NCBI GenBank assembly: GCA_958450325.1
Contig: OY288239.1
Span: 57,183,049-57,247,048, forward strand
DNA length: 64,000 nucleotides
Source: Agrostemma githago
Taxonomy: Eukaryota > Streptophyta > Magnoliopsida > Caryophyllales > Caryophyllaceae
Direction of reading: 5' to 3'
The translations under genes were made by a program, and so were the position numbers. This document shows positions 10,679 to 22,291 of the stretch, in pieces. The notes under the pieces are model-generated. The model did not search any database. It was not told the origin of the DNA and saw only the letters and a list, made by a program, of their open reading frames with translations. The stretch's first letter is position 1, and each line of letters starts with the position of its first letter.

Positions 10679-13600
10679 ATGACCGGGTTGTCGTCCATGA
10701 GGGTGCTGGCCTTCTTAATTCTGGTCCTAGCCATCTACTGTGGGATCGACCCGTTTAACCACTGCTCAACTTCCGGGTTTCCCAACTTTGTCTCTCACAA
10801 AGTGGAATTACCTCCCTGGTCTCAAATCCCAACCGCGCAGGACCCGCTTAATCACTTACAAAAGTCGGAGGTTAAGTTCTTGGGTCAAGTTCAGGGACCC
10901 GAAAGTATTGTGTTCGACCCGCTCGGGCGGGGACCCTACACTGGTGTTGCTGATGGGAGGGTTGTTTTCTGGGATGGTCATTCTTGGATTGATTTTGCAC
11001 ACACTTCCCCAAATCGGTCTCTCTCTCTCTCTGATTTTTTTCTTGCAATTTCATTATTTTAATTAATTTCGATAAGTGTGACTTATTACGTCAGTAATTA
11101 GTGTCGTACATTGAAAACGTCACAACACTAATTACGGAAGCGTCACAATATTATAGTCTATATATCCAAAATGCCACCGATGTCGGAGTGACATGTAAAT
11201 GGGTTATGCACTTACGCTTGGTCCTTGGGTTACACAAAACACAATAAAATAATGAGTAAGTCTCTGATATATATCCGACATAAATCAATGACAAGTCAAA
11301 TAATATCAACGTTTGGAAGTATCAAATGGGTTTGCCCTTATCTATCAAGTGAATATTATCTCACCCAAGTTTGCTAAGGATATTCCGACACAAACAAGAA
11401 TTTGCCTAAAATAAAAAAGTTTTTTTAAAGTGTGTCCAAGGCACGTGTTAAGATCAAGAAAATATTAACCATCCTAATGGTCAAGTATGGTAATTATGAT
11501 ATGTTTCTTAATTTTTATTAATTTTAGAAAAAACCCAAAATAAAATACTCCCCCGTTCCAATTATTTGTTGTCCCTTTCTATTTCGGATAATGCATTTGA
11601 TAAATAATTTGATCTTTCGCACTCAATTTGATTCATTTGTCATTTTATAATTGGCTCCTCCTTTGTGCCAAAATCAACGGACAACAATTGACCAGATGAG
11701 GAAGTATTCATGAAAATTTACCAAAGATGGAAATAGACAAATACCTAAAATGGAAATCGACAACTACATAAAATGAATTATGGGGAGTATGATTCAAGTT
11801 TGTTATCGGAATAGTTTGAATGATGATACATGTCTAGTTTGTTATAGGAGGAGCTTAAAAGGGGTCTCTATTAAATACTCCCTATTGTTTCATTAATTAT
11901 TTGGCACAAAGATAGGAAGGAAGGGTAATAGTAGGGTGTAATACTAATTCTGATGCCCATTGGTTTTGAGGTGTGACAATGGAATGGATCAATAGTGACC
12001 TTAGAAGAGGAACCAGTTTCATTTTAATGAGTTAAAAGGCCGGGTTGAATTAGTATGTGTGCTTTTGTAAATTGACCAACCCAACCATGAACCATGACAG
12101 CTACCCACAGCTTCCCAATTTGGGTTGATTTATGCACCTTGCTTACGTCAACAATACGCAGACATATTTTGGGTGATCCATGATGAAATTTGAAGTCGTG
12201 TTTGTGTCGTAGTGACAAACCTTAGGGTTCGCTCGGGATGGGGCTGGGCTAATGTATCGGGGGTAATAGAGCTAAAATGAACAAAGATTGGAGGAGATTG
12301 TTGCTTGGTTGTGACATTTTATTGTGTAAAGGAGATAAGTGGAAGTAACAATTACCCGCATTGGGAAGTGATGCATTTACTTAGGGGAAGTGGGGAGTAA
12401 TGTTCCCCCCAAGATAGGCTATCTTAAGTTCATTTTCTCCAATTCCGCTTAACATCATCACTACTCTCCGCCATTTTCTAGTTCATTTTAGCTTCATTAC
12501 CCCCGATACATTACCCCATCCCAAGTGAGCCCTAAATTAGTCACATAACACTATATAAAACTGTATGCTAACATCTTGTAGCCTAAGATGGCTTCTTCGG
12601 CTGTTAAATCTAATTTAGCACGTCTGGAGATTATTATGACTGACTAATTTGGATTTTAATTTTTTGTATGCTTTCATTTGCTATGAGTCATATGAATAAT
12701 TATTAGAGGTCTAACATACGAACATCTTATAAACATATTCGACAATTCATCTAGAACTAGAAGTGATCGCATACTGACCCATGCTAAGGACTTACCGACT
12801 ATATTCATTCGTTGTGTTTCAAATGACAGGTCTACTCTATGTGACCCACAACCATCTCCTTTGGGATACTTAAACAATGAGCACATTTGTGGTAGGCCAC
12901 TAGGCCTTAGATTCGACAAAAACACCGGGGACTTGTACATTGCGGATGCATATTTTGGGCTCATGAAAGTGGGTCCACAAGGTGGCCTCGCAACATCTCT
13001 TACAACTGAAGCAGAAGGGGTTCCCTTGGTATTTACTAATGACTTGGACATTGATGATCACGGAAATGTATATTTTACTGACAGCAGTACTAGCTATCAG
13101 AGAAGGTACAGAATTTCTGACGATTACTTGAGATTTTGGTAACCTCCTCCTTGGCAAACACACAAAGTTATATGAGAGGTTGTATATGTGAGACCAAACC
13201 AATTACGGGTAATAGTTAAATGAGTAGTACATTGAGATTTGAGTTGGTCTCGTAAGTGCGATTGGATCATATCATATGAATTAACTTTGATAAAATGAAT
13301 TGTTTTCAGGAATTTCCTGCAGTTGGTTTTCTCAGCAGAGGATACTGGTAGAGTTTTGAAGTATGATCCTGTAACAAAAGAGACTACTGTTCTTGTAAGG
13401 AACATTCAATTCCCTAATGGTATTACCTTGAGTAAGGACGGCTTTTTCTTTATTTTCGCTGAAGGTTCCATTGGCAGGTAACTTACTCTATTCTCTTGGT
13501 TTTCTTTAAGTTGCTTGTTGTTTGGATTTATCCGAGATCTGGACCATCTAGCTCCGGTTATTGATCTGTGTGGCTAACCCATTAAGTTGTAGTCTAAAAG

Positions 13601-14183
13601 TCGATTATGCCTTTTAGAATGCACGCAGTTCTGGAAGCTCGTTTTAAGTTGATGAAAATTCTGATAATTTTGGTGAAGTCTGTACACCAAAGAGAGGTAG
13701 CAAGAGTACAAAAACTATGCACCATCGTTTTATAATACTGGTCTCATTTATCCATATTAATCTGCAAACAGGTTGACCAGATATTGGCTGAAAGGCCCAA
13801 AAGCTGGAACCACAGACATATTTGCAATTTTACCGGGATTTCCTGACAACGTGAGGACCAATCAAGAAGGGGACTTTTGGGTGGCATTGCACTGTCGGCG
13901 AAGCAGTCCCAATTATTGGCTGTCAACACGCCCAAAATTACGAGATTTTCTGCTAAAACTCCCAGTCAAAGCTAAGTATCAGTTCATGTTCTTCATTGGT
14001 GGCTGGCCTCATGGAATCATCATCAAGTATAGCCATGAAGGTGAAATTATACTAGTGTTGGAGGATCGTCCTGGGAAGGTCGTGAAAGCAGTAAGCGAAG
14101 TGGAAGAAAATAATGGTAAACTATGGATTGGAAGTGTCTTGATGCCCTTTATCGCGGTTTATGACTTGGGTTTCACCAATTAA
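10679..14183 (+). CDS. Strictosidine-synthase-like (SSL) protein, four exons
   Basis: Exons 10679-11016, 12830-13105, 13310-13477 and 13772-14183 join with GT-AG introns into one frame of 1,194 bases (397 residues plus stop), the usual family length. The N-terminus has a hydrophobic anchor or signal (about residues 8-23, VLAFLILVLAIYCGI). The six-bladed propeller signature follows: GPESIVFDPLGRGPYTGVAD, ICGRPLGLRFDKNTGDLYIA, TNDLDIDDHGNVYFTDSS, FPNGITLSKDGFFFIFAEGS, then FPDNVRTNQEGDFWVALHCR. True strictosidine synthase condenses tryptamine and secologanin. Most plant SSL proteins lack that activity and are secretory or membrane proteins of uncertain substrate, so no alkaloid role is claimed. 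Intron 1 (1.8 kb) contains two MITEs. A CTATATAATC TATA-like box near 10468 and a (CT)n leader near 10590-10610 precede the ATG. It is the only ordinary host gene in the window. Confidence 0.93.
11548..11787. mobile_element. Stowaway-like MITE in intron 1 of the SSL gene
   Basis: Begins CTCCCCCGTTCCAATTATTT after TA (11546-11547). Ends with the complement of CTCCCCATAATTCATTTTAT before TA (11788-11789). Short imperfect inverted ends, 240 bp, no coding sequence. Confidence 0.5.
12222..12535. mobile_element. ~310-bp MITE in intron 1 of the SSL gene
   Basis: The left end TTAGGGTTCGCTCGGGATGG and following GCTAATGTATCGGGGGTAAT match the complement of the right end (TTAGGGCTCACTTGGGATGG, GTAATGTATCGGGGGTAATG) over about 60 bp. 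Non-coding. No clean target duplication was found, so the superfamily is left open. Confidence 0.65.
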
Positions 14184-14554
14184 CACAATTGCATAGTTTC
14201 TAGCCATATGATAGGCATTTTCATCACGGTTTATAGTGTAGCGGGGAGATACAGTACAAAGGAATGTGATGTTGGCAACTTTTTTGTTTTTGATCTTCTT
14301 GTGTTCAGCCCTCTTTATTTAGCACGTCAGAAGCAGAATAGTTAGTTAATAATTCATCTGAGGTCTCTTAATCTAAGAACTTGGAGAAACGAAACTGATT
14401 AGATTCAGAATGCTATGCATGATCTGAAAGACTGAAACCCAGTCCAATCTTCAATCAACTTTGATTCTCTGTTGTCCGATAAGGATTGCAAAATCTAAGC
14501 ATACTTGGCTCAAGTTAGTTCTTATGTGAGCAATGCCTTAACAAATAGGGATAA

Positions 14555-14775
14555 TGTTAGAAAATGACATTCTGAATTTTGTTAATTTATTTAACAATCC
14601 TTTGACAGTGTTGAAACACGTATTTGAGCAAATTGTGTTGTATTTCATTCATAGAAAATCAGTTTAAATAGTACTCCGTACATGAGATGGATAGATACAT
14701 TGATCAGAATTTATGACATTTATTGTATCGTAAGACTCTTTACTTGACTCAGGAAATCAGTTCATATTCCTAATA
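14555..14775 (-). mobile_element. Probable 3' LTR remnant of the copia fragment
   Basis: On the minus strand the stretch begins TATTAGGAATATGAACTG (expected TGTTAGG) and ends TTCTAACA, so the tips are near-inverse TGTTAG/CTAACA as in short copia LTRs. It directly follows the end of the copia pol reading frame. No second LTR was found to confirm it. Confidence 0.42.
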
Positions 14776-14779
14776 TCCT

Positions 14780-16053
14780 GTGGAGATAAGAACACCCAAC
14801 TTGCTGAGAAGAAAAAGAAGAAAAGAGGACTGAGATGACCCCAAGGCTTTCGTAAGAATATCAGCCAACTGAACGTGAGTAGAAACATAGGAAGCATGAA
14901 CCAAACCCTCAACTATTGCATCACAAACGAAGTGACAATCGATTTCAATATATATTTAGTTTGTTCATGAAAAATTGAGTTATGAGCAATATGGACACAT
15001 TTATTGTCACAAAACATGGGCATAGGCAAGGTGACCGTAACCCCAAGGCTACTAAAGAGTCCCTTAAGCCACTTGAGCTCACAGACTAGGGCAGCCATGA
15101 CCCTATATTCAGCTTCCGTCGAGGAGCGAGCGACGGTATTTTGTTTTTTGGTATTCCAAGAAATTGGAGACCCCCCCAAGAAAACGTACCAACCAGATAC
15201 AGAGCGACGAGTAAGAGGATAACGTGCATGGTCGGAATCACACCAACCAGATATATCAAATGTACTATCAGAACGCATCAGAATACCTTGACCCGGACCA
15301 CCCTTTAAATACTTAGCAAGGCGTAATGCAGCCCGCATATGTTCCTCTCGCGGGTGCTGTAAAAAATGAGACAACACATGGATAGAATAAGATAAATCAG
15401 GACAAGTGACAGTTAAATAAATCAAGCGCCCTACTAAGATTTAGTAGGACTTGACATCATCAAGAAACGACCCCTGAGACAACGCAAGCTTTTGATTTTG
15501 TTGCATAGGGTAATGGCAGGACGTGCACCAAGGTTACCCATCTCAAAAATTATATCAAGATATTTACGCCGACACAGAAATGCAGATATCCATAATTTTT
15601 TTAACGGACCCAGATCTTTCAAATGAAAACAGTCCCCTAAATAGGCCTTGAAGGCAGGAACCGCGACCGGATCATTCCCGGCAATGGCTAAGTCGTCAAC
15701 GTAAACAAGGACATAAATACAGATACTGGCACGAGAGTAACTGAAAAGGAAATAGTCGGAATAAGAATGAGTAAACCCGTAGTCCTTAAGAGCAACAGCT
15801 AATTTAGCAAACCAACAACGGGGAGCCTGACGCAAGTCGTACAAAGGTTTGCGGCGACGAAAAACTTTTCCTTCGTGACCTTCCTCAAACCCGAGAGGGA
15901 GCTTCATATACACCTCCTCAGATAAGTCACCATGAAGAAACGCGTTGTGGATATCCATTTGATGGAGTTCCCATCTTTGGATAGTAGGAGCAACAAATCA
16001 AGTACGTACGGTTGTCATTTTGACGACGAGGGTGATACGGTTAGTCGCGTCAC
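14780..16053 (-). pseudogene. Ty1/copia pol remnant: reverse transcriptase and RNase H
   Basis: Read from 16053 down, the RT segment includes MTTVRT, WELHQMDIHNAFLHGDLSEE, PLYDLRQAPRCWFAKL and the catalytic YVDD (LVYVDDLAIAGND). After a frame change and a TAA near 15430 comes LVGRLIYLTVTCPDLSYSIH, then the RNase H part SVSGWYVFLGGSPISWNTKK, RSSTEAEYRVMA and FHEQTKY. A further shift leads to IDCHFVCDAIVEGLVHA. Several stops and frame changes make it non-functional. It is truncated at about 16053, where LTR element A begins. Gag, protease and integrase are absent. Confidence 0.85.
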
Positions 16054-16824
16054 TGTAATCAAAATAATCGTAGATTACTACTACTAATGGGTAGCTAGCG
16101 GTAAGTAGGGTCGATTCCACAGGCAGGTTGAAAATTATATGCTAGTCAATTAACTTAACAGGTCACGATTTTAATGATTTTGGGTGAATGACGGTCTAAT
16201 AAAATTAAAGAAAATAATTAAAATAAAATAAAATAAAAATAAGAATTAGGAAAAACACCGGAGTCGTTGGATCACTACGATTAAAACAGGTAAACATACG
16301 ATTTCCAAATAATCGATTAAGACAAACTAAAAGAATATCGACACGGTCCTCTCGGATCACTAGTCTTCCTAGAAATCACCTAACAGGCTCTTGCTACTTA
16401 TTAGGGAGTTCTATCGATTACAACGAGTCTAATCCGTTCCAGGCTTTCGATCTTAGGTCGGGATTTCAAAGATACGAGTTATCAATTAAGGCCTCTAATT
16501 AATCACTCGTCGGGATAATGTTGCAAGAGCGATTAGTTCATAATGATCGATTATTTAGTTATCACATAAATACTGTTCAATTCGTAGTTCACCTAAAACT
16601 CTAGTGACGGAGAAATTAGCTAAACATATTTACAGTGACGATAACAATAATTAGTGAATGAAACATGATAAACTAAAATAAAGAATGAAAATATGAACAA
16701 GATGAGAAAGAGGTAAAAAGAAAAGAAACAGGATGAGAAAAAGAAAAAAAACAGAATAATTAAAAATTACAGAAGATGAGAAAAATTAAGATGGGAAACA
16801 AGAAGAATCAGAAAGATGAGAAAG
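16054..16824 (-). mobile_element. LTR of element A, left part
   Basis: Non-coding sequence that starts near TGTAATCAAAATAATCG and contains a block (TAGCGGTAAGTAGGGTCGAT) resembling one in the LTR of element B. It is interrupted at 16824/16825 by the gag-only LTR element and resumes at 28146, as the matching GAAAG duplication shows. On the minus strand this is the 3' portion of an LTR of roughly 1.7 kb. The left boundary is approximate. Confidence 0.55.
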
Positions 16825-17225
16825 TGTAGACACCCGCATTTTGCCTGCTAGTGTCTATAGCAGTTCCCGACAAAACACCCGATGATGATCGGACGTAAAC
16901 GTGACTTAATACGCTCGAATACGGACTCGGAATCAATAGTATCCGACGTGAGCATTTAGCGGAGTGCAAATCTCTCAAAACCGACCTCAAATTCAGGCCC
17001 AGTGGGCCGTTTCCAATAAAATAAGACTAATTTGGGCCAAAACCGACACCAAAAATAAATCCCATCTTTTGGCGACCGGGTCAAAACCCGGTCAAAGACG
17101 AACCCGTCACAAAAACCAGCCCAAGTGCACCTTCTAGAAGCTGGCGCCCAATCCAAATTCAAAAAAAGATTACAACAAACAACAATATCAATTCCTTCCT
17201 AAAATAGCTCGATTTGCTTGATCCA

Positions 17226-17333
17226 CTCGATCGAGTGGATTGACCCACTCGGTCGAGTGGAGCGTCAAAAACCGGACCAGATTCATTTCTGAAGGCACTC
17301 GACCGAGTGCACTAGGGCACTCGATCGAGTGAC
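17226..17333. promoter_or_regulatory. TCGA-palindrome cluster just upstream of the LTR TATA box
   Basis: Four palindromes of the type CACTCGATCGAGTG/CACTCGACCGAGTG lie within ~110 bp. They end about 20 bp before the TATA box. The duplicate in the 3' LTR is at 25870-25977. Each core is a perfect or near-perfect dyad, the form of a dimeric transcription-factor site. No factor is known to me for it. Confidence 0.7.
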
Positions 17334-18321
17334 CCTAGGTCGTGGGGTTTCTCCTATAAATACCCCATCATCACCCATCACAAAGGAACTCTTCTAGAAC
17401 TCTTTTTCAACTCTTCTTCAACTCTTTTTACAACACATTCAGCCAACTTATCAATCTCTACACATTACCACCTTTCAATCTTCCACATTCATACACATTC
17501 ATTTATACACAATCAACACATACACATTCAAAACTCGAGATCAAAACTCACCAAAGACCCGAGAACATCCTCTCCCTAACCAAACACACCCTAACTCACC
17601 CTACATATCTCGACACTCCCGCGCACACGCCGCTACTACGAGTTCGTTTCCGAGGCCGTTAAGCATGTAGGTTGAGGGTGTAATTCAATCCCGACATCTC
17701 CTTTCTCTTTTTCGATTATATATGTATATGTAATATTACTATTATTATTATTATTATTATTACTACTACTACTACTACTAACCACTAACACTAACTTTCA
17801 TTTTTGTATACTAACACTTTAATTCCGTATTCTAACATCTAACATTATTATACCGTGTATATATACATACTAGTATTTAAATCTCGGTTTCGGATGCGTT
17901 TGACTATAATTGTCGCCTAAAGTCCGTCTAATCCCTTTACGAGCAACGACGGAGGTGGAGCCCTTTCGAGGAGCCCCGCCCCAATGTACTCAAGGGCGTG
18001 ACGTGATCGCGACTAATCGTAGTTGAACGTATTCAATCCCATTTTAATTAGTGCGGAACCCGTTGACACGAAAACCGACATCACATAACCCGAAAGGGTT
18101 AGTTTCGATGTCGTGACGTAGAGGGAGGCATTCCGTTGCTAATTCAAATTTTCTAACGTAAACGTTTTCATAAAGTCCCGACAACGGTATTATAATCGTA
18201 CATATACACGACTAAAGTGCCGGAGGCCGAGTTAAATTCAAATCATGCGATATTTGTATTTAACTCGACCGACCGTCGTTTTCAACCTCAAAAAACGAGA
18301 CGAGTTGACACTCGTACAGGA

Positions 18322-18502
18322 ACTACTCGACCGAGTGCATAGGCCACTCGATCGAGTAGCGTCCATCAGGCTGGGCAGACCCTTTTTCGAGGGGCTACTC
18401 GACCGAGTGCTTAGGCCACTCGATCGAGTAGCGTCCATAACACTGGGCAGAAACTTTTTTGAGGACACACTCGACCGAGTCAGACTATGACTCGACCGAG
18501 TG
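18322..18502. repeat. Second TCGA-palindrome cluster in the 5' LTR
   Basis: Six copies of CTCGACCGAG/CTCGATCGAG dyads, most embedded in two ~90-bp repeats that share GAGTAGCGTCCAT and CTGGGCAGA. The copy in the 3' LTR is at about 26965-27145. Confidence 0.75.
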
Positions 18503-19500
18503 GGTCCTGTAACCCAGAAAACCGAGGGCCTTGACACACACTTTCAAGCCTCGTCCTTTTATCGACATTAGTCAACACGTGTAAAGACTATCACGTGACT
18601 ATTCTATTTTCAAAACCATGCACATCACGACACTTTAACGACTTTGATCGATTTTTCGACGTGATAAGTCGGGACAAGGCATCGAGGCATAGGATCGGGC
18701 TAGCATCACGCCTAGGCCCTATGTCTCCGTCCTTCGTTTGATGTACAACACAATGTATATCCAAGCGAGGTTAGTCCACTTACACATTTCGCGGTCAAGC
18801 TTACATATGGGTCCGTCCTTAACTTTTATTTATTTATTATACTACTTCCATATCGTTTATATAATTTTCGTATTGGCCGGGTTGTATTTCCGCCCGTGTA
18901 GCTTGTACGTTATTTACGTTTGAGTTTCATTTATTTACTTGCTTATCGCTTTATAAATGAACCTCGCATGCTAAATTATTTCGACTATAACCAAGATGCA
19001 TTAAATGACGTAGTTAACCAGTAACTCATATGCTTAGCCCGAAAACGCTGTTTGCATATCATTTAATCGTTTTACTAGCGCGCTCACACGAACACGAACG
19101 ATGTCTTAGTAGAGGCCGCCATGTGCGGGCGGGGTTGGGTGTCCTTAGTGGGCTTCCCAACACGTACCCTCACCCCTTACTCAGAACCTACGGTTTCCGG
19201 ATGCCCGAAACCCTTGGCGCACGAGAGTCATTCTATACACGAAAGCCGGTTTATACGGTATCGGTATTGCAATGCAAAGGGACGAGCCCAATGAACTCTG
19301 AAATCGAAGTGGGATTACTTTGTGTATAGCCCATGACGACATAGAGTGGGCTCGTATGGTTCCGAATAACCACAAAATTCGGTGGCGACTCCATTTTGAC
19401 TTAAATTTCGAACCCGAGAACAATCTTACCACGAGATTCATTCGCCTACCCAAACCCGCGCGTGGCCGTGTCGGGGTGGACCTACGTCATGTCCACAATT

Positions 19501-19518
19501 TGGCGACTCCGCTGGGGA
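19501..19518 (+). promoter_or_regulatory. Primer binding site
   Basis: TGGCGACTCCGCTGGGGA follows the 5' LTR by three bases. It would pair with a tRNA 3' end ...GGAGTCGCCA. Tat-lineage Ogre elements are reported to use tRNA-Arg. Assignment to that tRNA here is inference. Confidence 0.8.
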
Positions 19519-20089
19519 TACCTGATGTACCACATGTCATCGGGGTTCCTAGGGTGAGACTCGAAGAGAAATCGTTCGTATATTAGTGTGCGCGCATTAG
19601 TTTAATGATTCATGCATAACCCAATTTTGCCCGGGCCGGTTACTTGTGACCGACGTCCCACTATACCACGGTGCATTCCTACATGGGTGCACTAAAGACT
19701 TCGATGGCGGAACTCACCGAGGTTTTACGGCAGGTCCTAGTTCCAAATCGGCTAGGGAGTCCGTCCCGTTTCGTGAGAATGCTATCGTTGTTGGTATAGA
19801 CCCTACTTTGACCAACCGAGACTTAGTGTAAAGCATACATAAGCGTCGTTATAATGCTCGCTTGACTACGTGCTACTTGGTTTCCGTGTCATTTTTTTTT
19901 CAAAAACCGTCATTTCAAAAAATGCATCTTCCCAAAAATACCGAATTTTGAAAATCCGAAATACTGTCCGTTTCGGGACCCGTCTTTTCAAAATATCCAA
20001 TTTCAAAAACTCGGAATGCTGCCAAAATTTAGACTTACGATTTGACTCAAAATAGCCTATTTTTAGCCGGCATGCTTCCCATTTCAAAT

Positions 20090-20345
20090 TTTGAATTTTC
20101 GATTCCCTTTCGACTTTCGAATTTTCAAAATTCAACTTCAATTTTCAAATCTTCAAAATTCCACCTCGATTTTCAAATCTTCGTGATGCCATTCGCGATT
20201 TTCAAATCTTCAAGATTCCATTTTCGATTTTCAAATCTCCGAAATGCCGTTTTCGATTTTCAAATCTTCGGGATCTTATTTTCGATTTTCAAATTTTCGA
20301 AAATTTATTTTCGATATTCAAATTTTCAAAATTCCAAATATTCAA
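20090..20345. repeat. ~30-bp tandem repeat in the untranslated leader of the gag-only element
   Basis: About eight imperfect units of the type TTTTCGATTTTCAAATCTTC. The surrounding 19890-20550 is composed of similar CAAAATTT-rich phrases. Tandem repeats in the long leader are common in Tat-type elements. Long open frames across it (for example 20042-20449) are artefacts of repeat composition. Confidence 0.75.
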
Positions 20346-21409
20346 CTTATCAAAAAAAAAAACTCGGCCCTGTCGGCATGCTGCCAATTTCAAAAGACGG
20401 GATCGCCTCCTCAGTTTTCAAAACGCGAAATTACTCGCAACCATTCTAACCTTTCAAAATGCCCGGTTCTATTGGCCAACTACCAATTTCAGGACTGTCC
20501 TCTCAATTTTCAAAATTCAGTCATTTTTCAAAAACCTTCCTTATTATAGGACCTACCGTAATTCGTGTGTCGGGTCTTTTCGTAATACGTCGAAGGTCTT
20601 TAGCGTCGAAACTCCGTCGATCCTACATCACGAGTTTCTTCCCCATCCTAGTCCGCCTTTTCCTAAAGGCATAACCGACCAACACAAGTCATACACTCGT
20701 AAATGGAAGGTTCGTCTGAACACTCGAGTCCTAACTAGGAAGTCACACGCGATCTTTCCCTCCGACAGGACGGTCCCCACAACCTTTCCTAGGGGAATGT
20801 TGCACGTCTTTCAATCCGTTAGTCGAGTCATCCCAATTCAAGTCCTTTAACTTAAGGGTCTACCCTAATCGCAAGGTCTATCCTTATTCAAGTCAAGTCA
20901 AGGGTCTCTAGCGTCGAAACTTTGCCGATCTTACATCGCGAGTTTCTTCCCTTACCCCGTCTGCCTTTCCTCGAGGCCGAGTCAACCTTTTACAAGGCAT
21001 AGCCCTGTAGCTAAAGGTTCGTGATCCTTACATCTAAGGATCACTCGCCCGACACTCGAGTCTTAGCAAAACCTTCAATCTCACTCGGGGGCTACCCTTC
21101 AGCAGAGCGATCAGTCACGGTTGCTCTAAGGGTCATGTCTTACACATGTTGTCTCACGTACCCCGCTTTTGAGTCACTTAGATGTCACACCATCTGAGTC
21201 CTACAAGAGTCCTTGATCTCACTTGGGGGCTATTCTCCGACGGGGCGATTAATCACAATCACTCCGAGAATCGTACCCTACATATTTGTCTTAGGAGAGT
21301 CTAACCCGAGTCAAACCAGAGCCGTCTCTCCTCCCGCGCTATTTCCTATGCCTTGGTGTATTCAAGTTCCGAAGCAACATTTCTGATTACGTGGGTATTC
21401 TCGCAGAGG

Positions 21410-22291
21410 ATGGCATCCACAACCGGGAATAGGGAGATGGAAAACACCATTAATGAACTGAAGGCTTTGCTAGAAACCGTGGCTAGTAAGCAGGCCATGT
21501 TTGAAACCCAGCTAGGGTTCATAAGAGCCGACCAAGAGGCCTTGGATGCTCGTCTAACTGTCGTTGAAGAACAAGACTTCAATTACGGGTCGGTAAATAC
21601 TGGGCCATTTGCCAAACTGATCAGCACGGTGCGTGAGCTCGAACAACAGTTCCATGCCTCCCAAGAGAACAACATCCAAGTTGAAAACTCCCGAGACTAT
21701 ACACCCATTAGTGAGAAACTACCAGCAGATCTCAATCTAGAAGGGTTACCCATATTCGAAGGGACGGAGGATCCATTACTACACCTTCGAGCTTTCAAGG
21801 CGTTTATGGCGATCAAGGGGGTCAAAGCCGACATGTTCATCAATCTGTTCGGCACATCTCTCGGGAAATATCCAAAAGCCTGGTTCTATAGGCTTAATAC
21901 AAAAAGATTCCCCACTTGGGAAGATGTGGCTACCGAGTTCGCTAAAAACTATTCTGATAATACTGAACTTCAGACTACCATGCGGACTTTAGAAGTCATG
22001 GCCCAAGATCCAACAGAAGGTTTCACCAAATACCTTCAACGTTGGCGGGCTGAGAGTGTTAAGCTGGTAGACAAGCCCAGCGAGAAGACACTAGTGGAGG
22101 CATTCATCAACAACCTTCTACCCTCCTACCGCGTCCATCTTAGGTATGCCGGCATTTCAAACTTTGCAGTGCTTACCGAAATGGGCACTAGGATTGAAGA
22201 CGATCTTCGACATAATGAAGATCTGGGTAAAGCTTCTACCGAAGGCTATACTGGACATCCATTTGAGTCCTTAGAAGCCGAAGATTATTGA
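21410..22291 (+). CDS. Gag protein of the gag-only retrotransposon
   Basis: 293 codons, uninterrupted. The ATG at 21410 (MASTTGNREMENTINELKAL) is preferred over an upstream TTG. The N-terminal ~70 residues are probably coiled-coil (ENTINELKALLETVASKQAM). The central ~130-230 region fits the retrotransposon gag family: LFGTSLGKYPKAWFYRLNTK, FPTWEDVATEFAKNY, DPTEGFTKYLQRWRAESVKL, AFINNLLPSYRVHLR. There is no CCHC zinc knuckle. Gag would form the particle that packages the RNA. With no pol in the element, reverse transcription and integration must come from elsewhere. The intact frame in a young copy suggests this Gag is used. Confidence 0.88.
   Translation: MASTTGNREMENTINELKALLETVASKQAMFETQLGFIRADQEALDARLTVVEEQDFNYGSVNTGPFAKLISTVRELEQQFHASQENNIQVENSRDYTPISEKLPADLNLEGLPIFEGTEDPLLHLRAFKAFMAIKGVKADMFINLFGTSLGKYPKAWFYRLNTKRFPTWEDVATEFAKNYSDNTELQTTMRTLEVMAQDPTEGFTKYLQRWRAESVKLVDKPSEKTLVEAFINNLLPSYRVHLRYAGISNFAVLTEMGTRIEDDLRHNEDLGKASTEGYTGHPFESLEAEDY

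Larger units (their letters stand above)
16825..19497 (+). repeat. 5' LTR of the gag-only element
   Basis: Begins TGTAGACACCCGCATTTTGC and ends GACCTACGTCATGTCCACA. A TATA box (CCTATAAATACCCC) is at 17355-17362. Immediately upstream are TCGA-centred palindromes (17226-17333). A second palindrome group is at 18322-18502 and an ATT/ACT microsatellite at about 17738-17780. Several short open frames in it have no protein signature. They arise from the palindromes. Confidence 0.93.

Noticed and set aside
18238..18537. Open frames on both strands (about 99 and 81 codons) repeated at 26881-27180
   Set aside because: They lie in the LTRs and come from the TCGA-palindrome repeats. Both strands are open together, and the copy in the other LTR is simply duplicated.
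19866..20549. Several overlapping open frames rich in Phe/Ser/Asn/Lys
   Set aside because: Compositional effect of CAAATTTTC-type repeats in the retrotransposon leader. No similarity to Gag or any domain.
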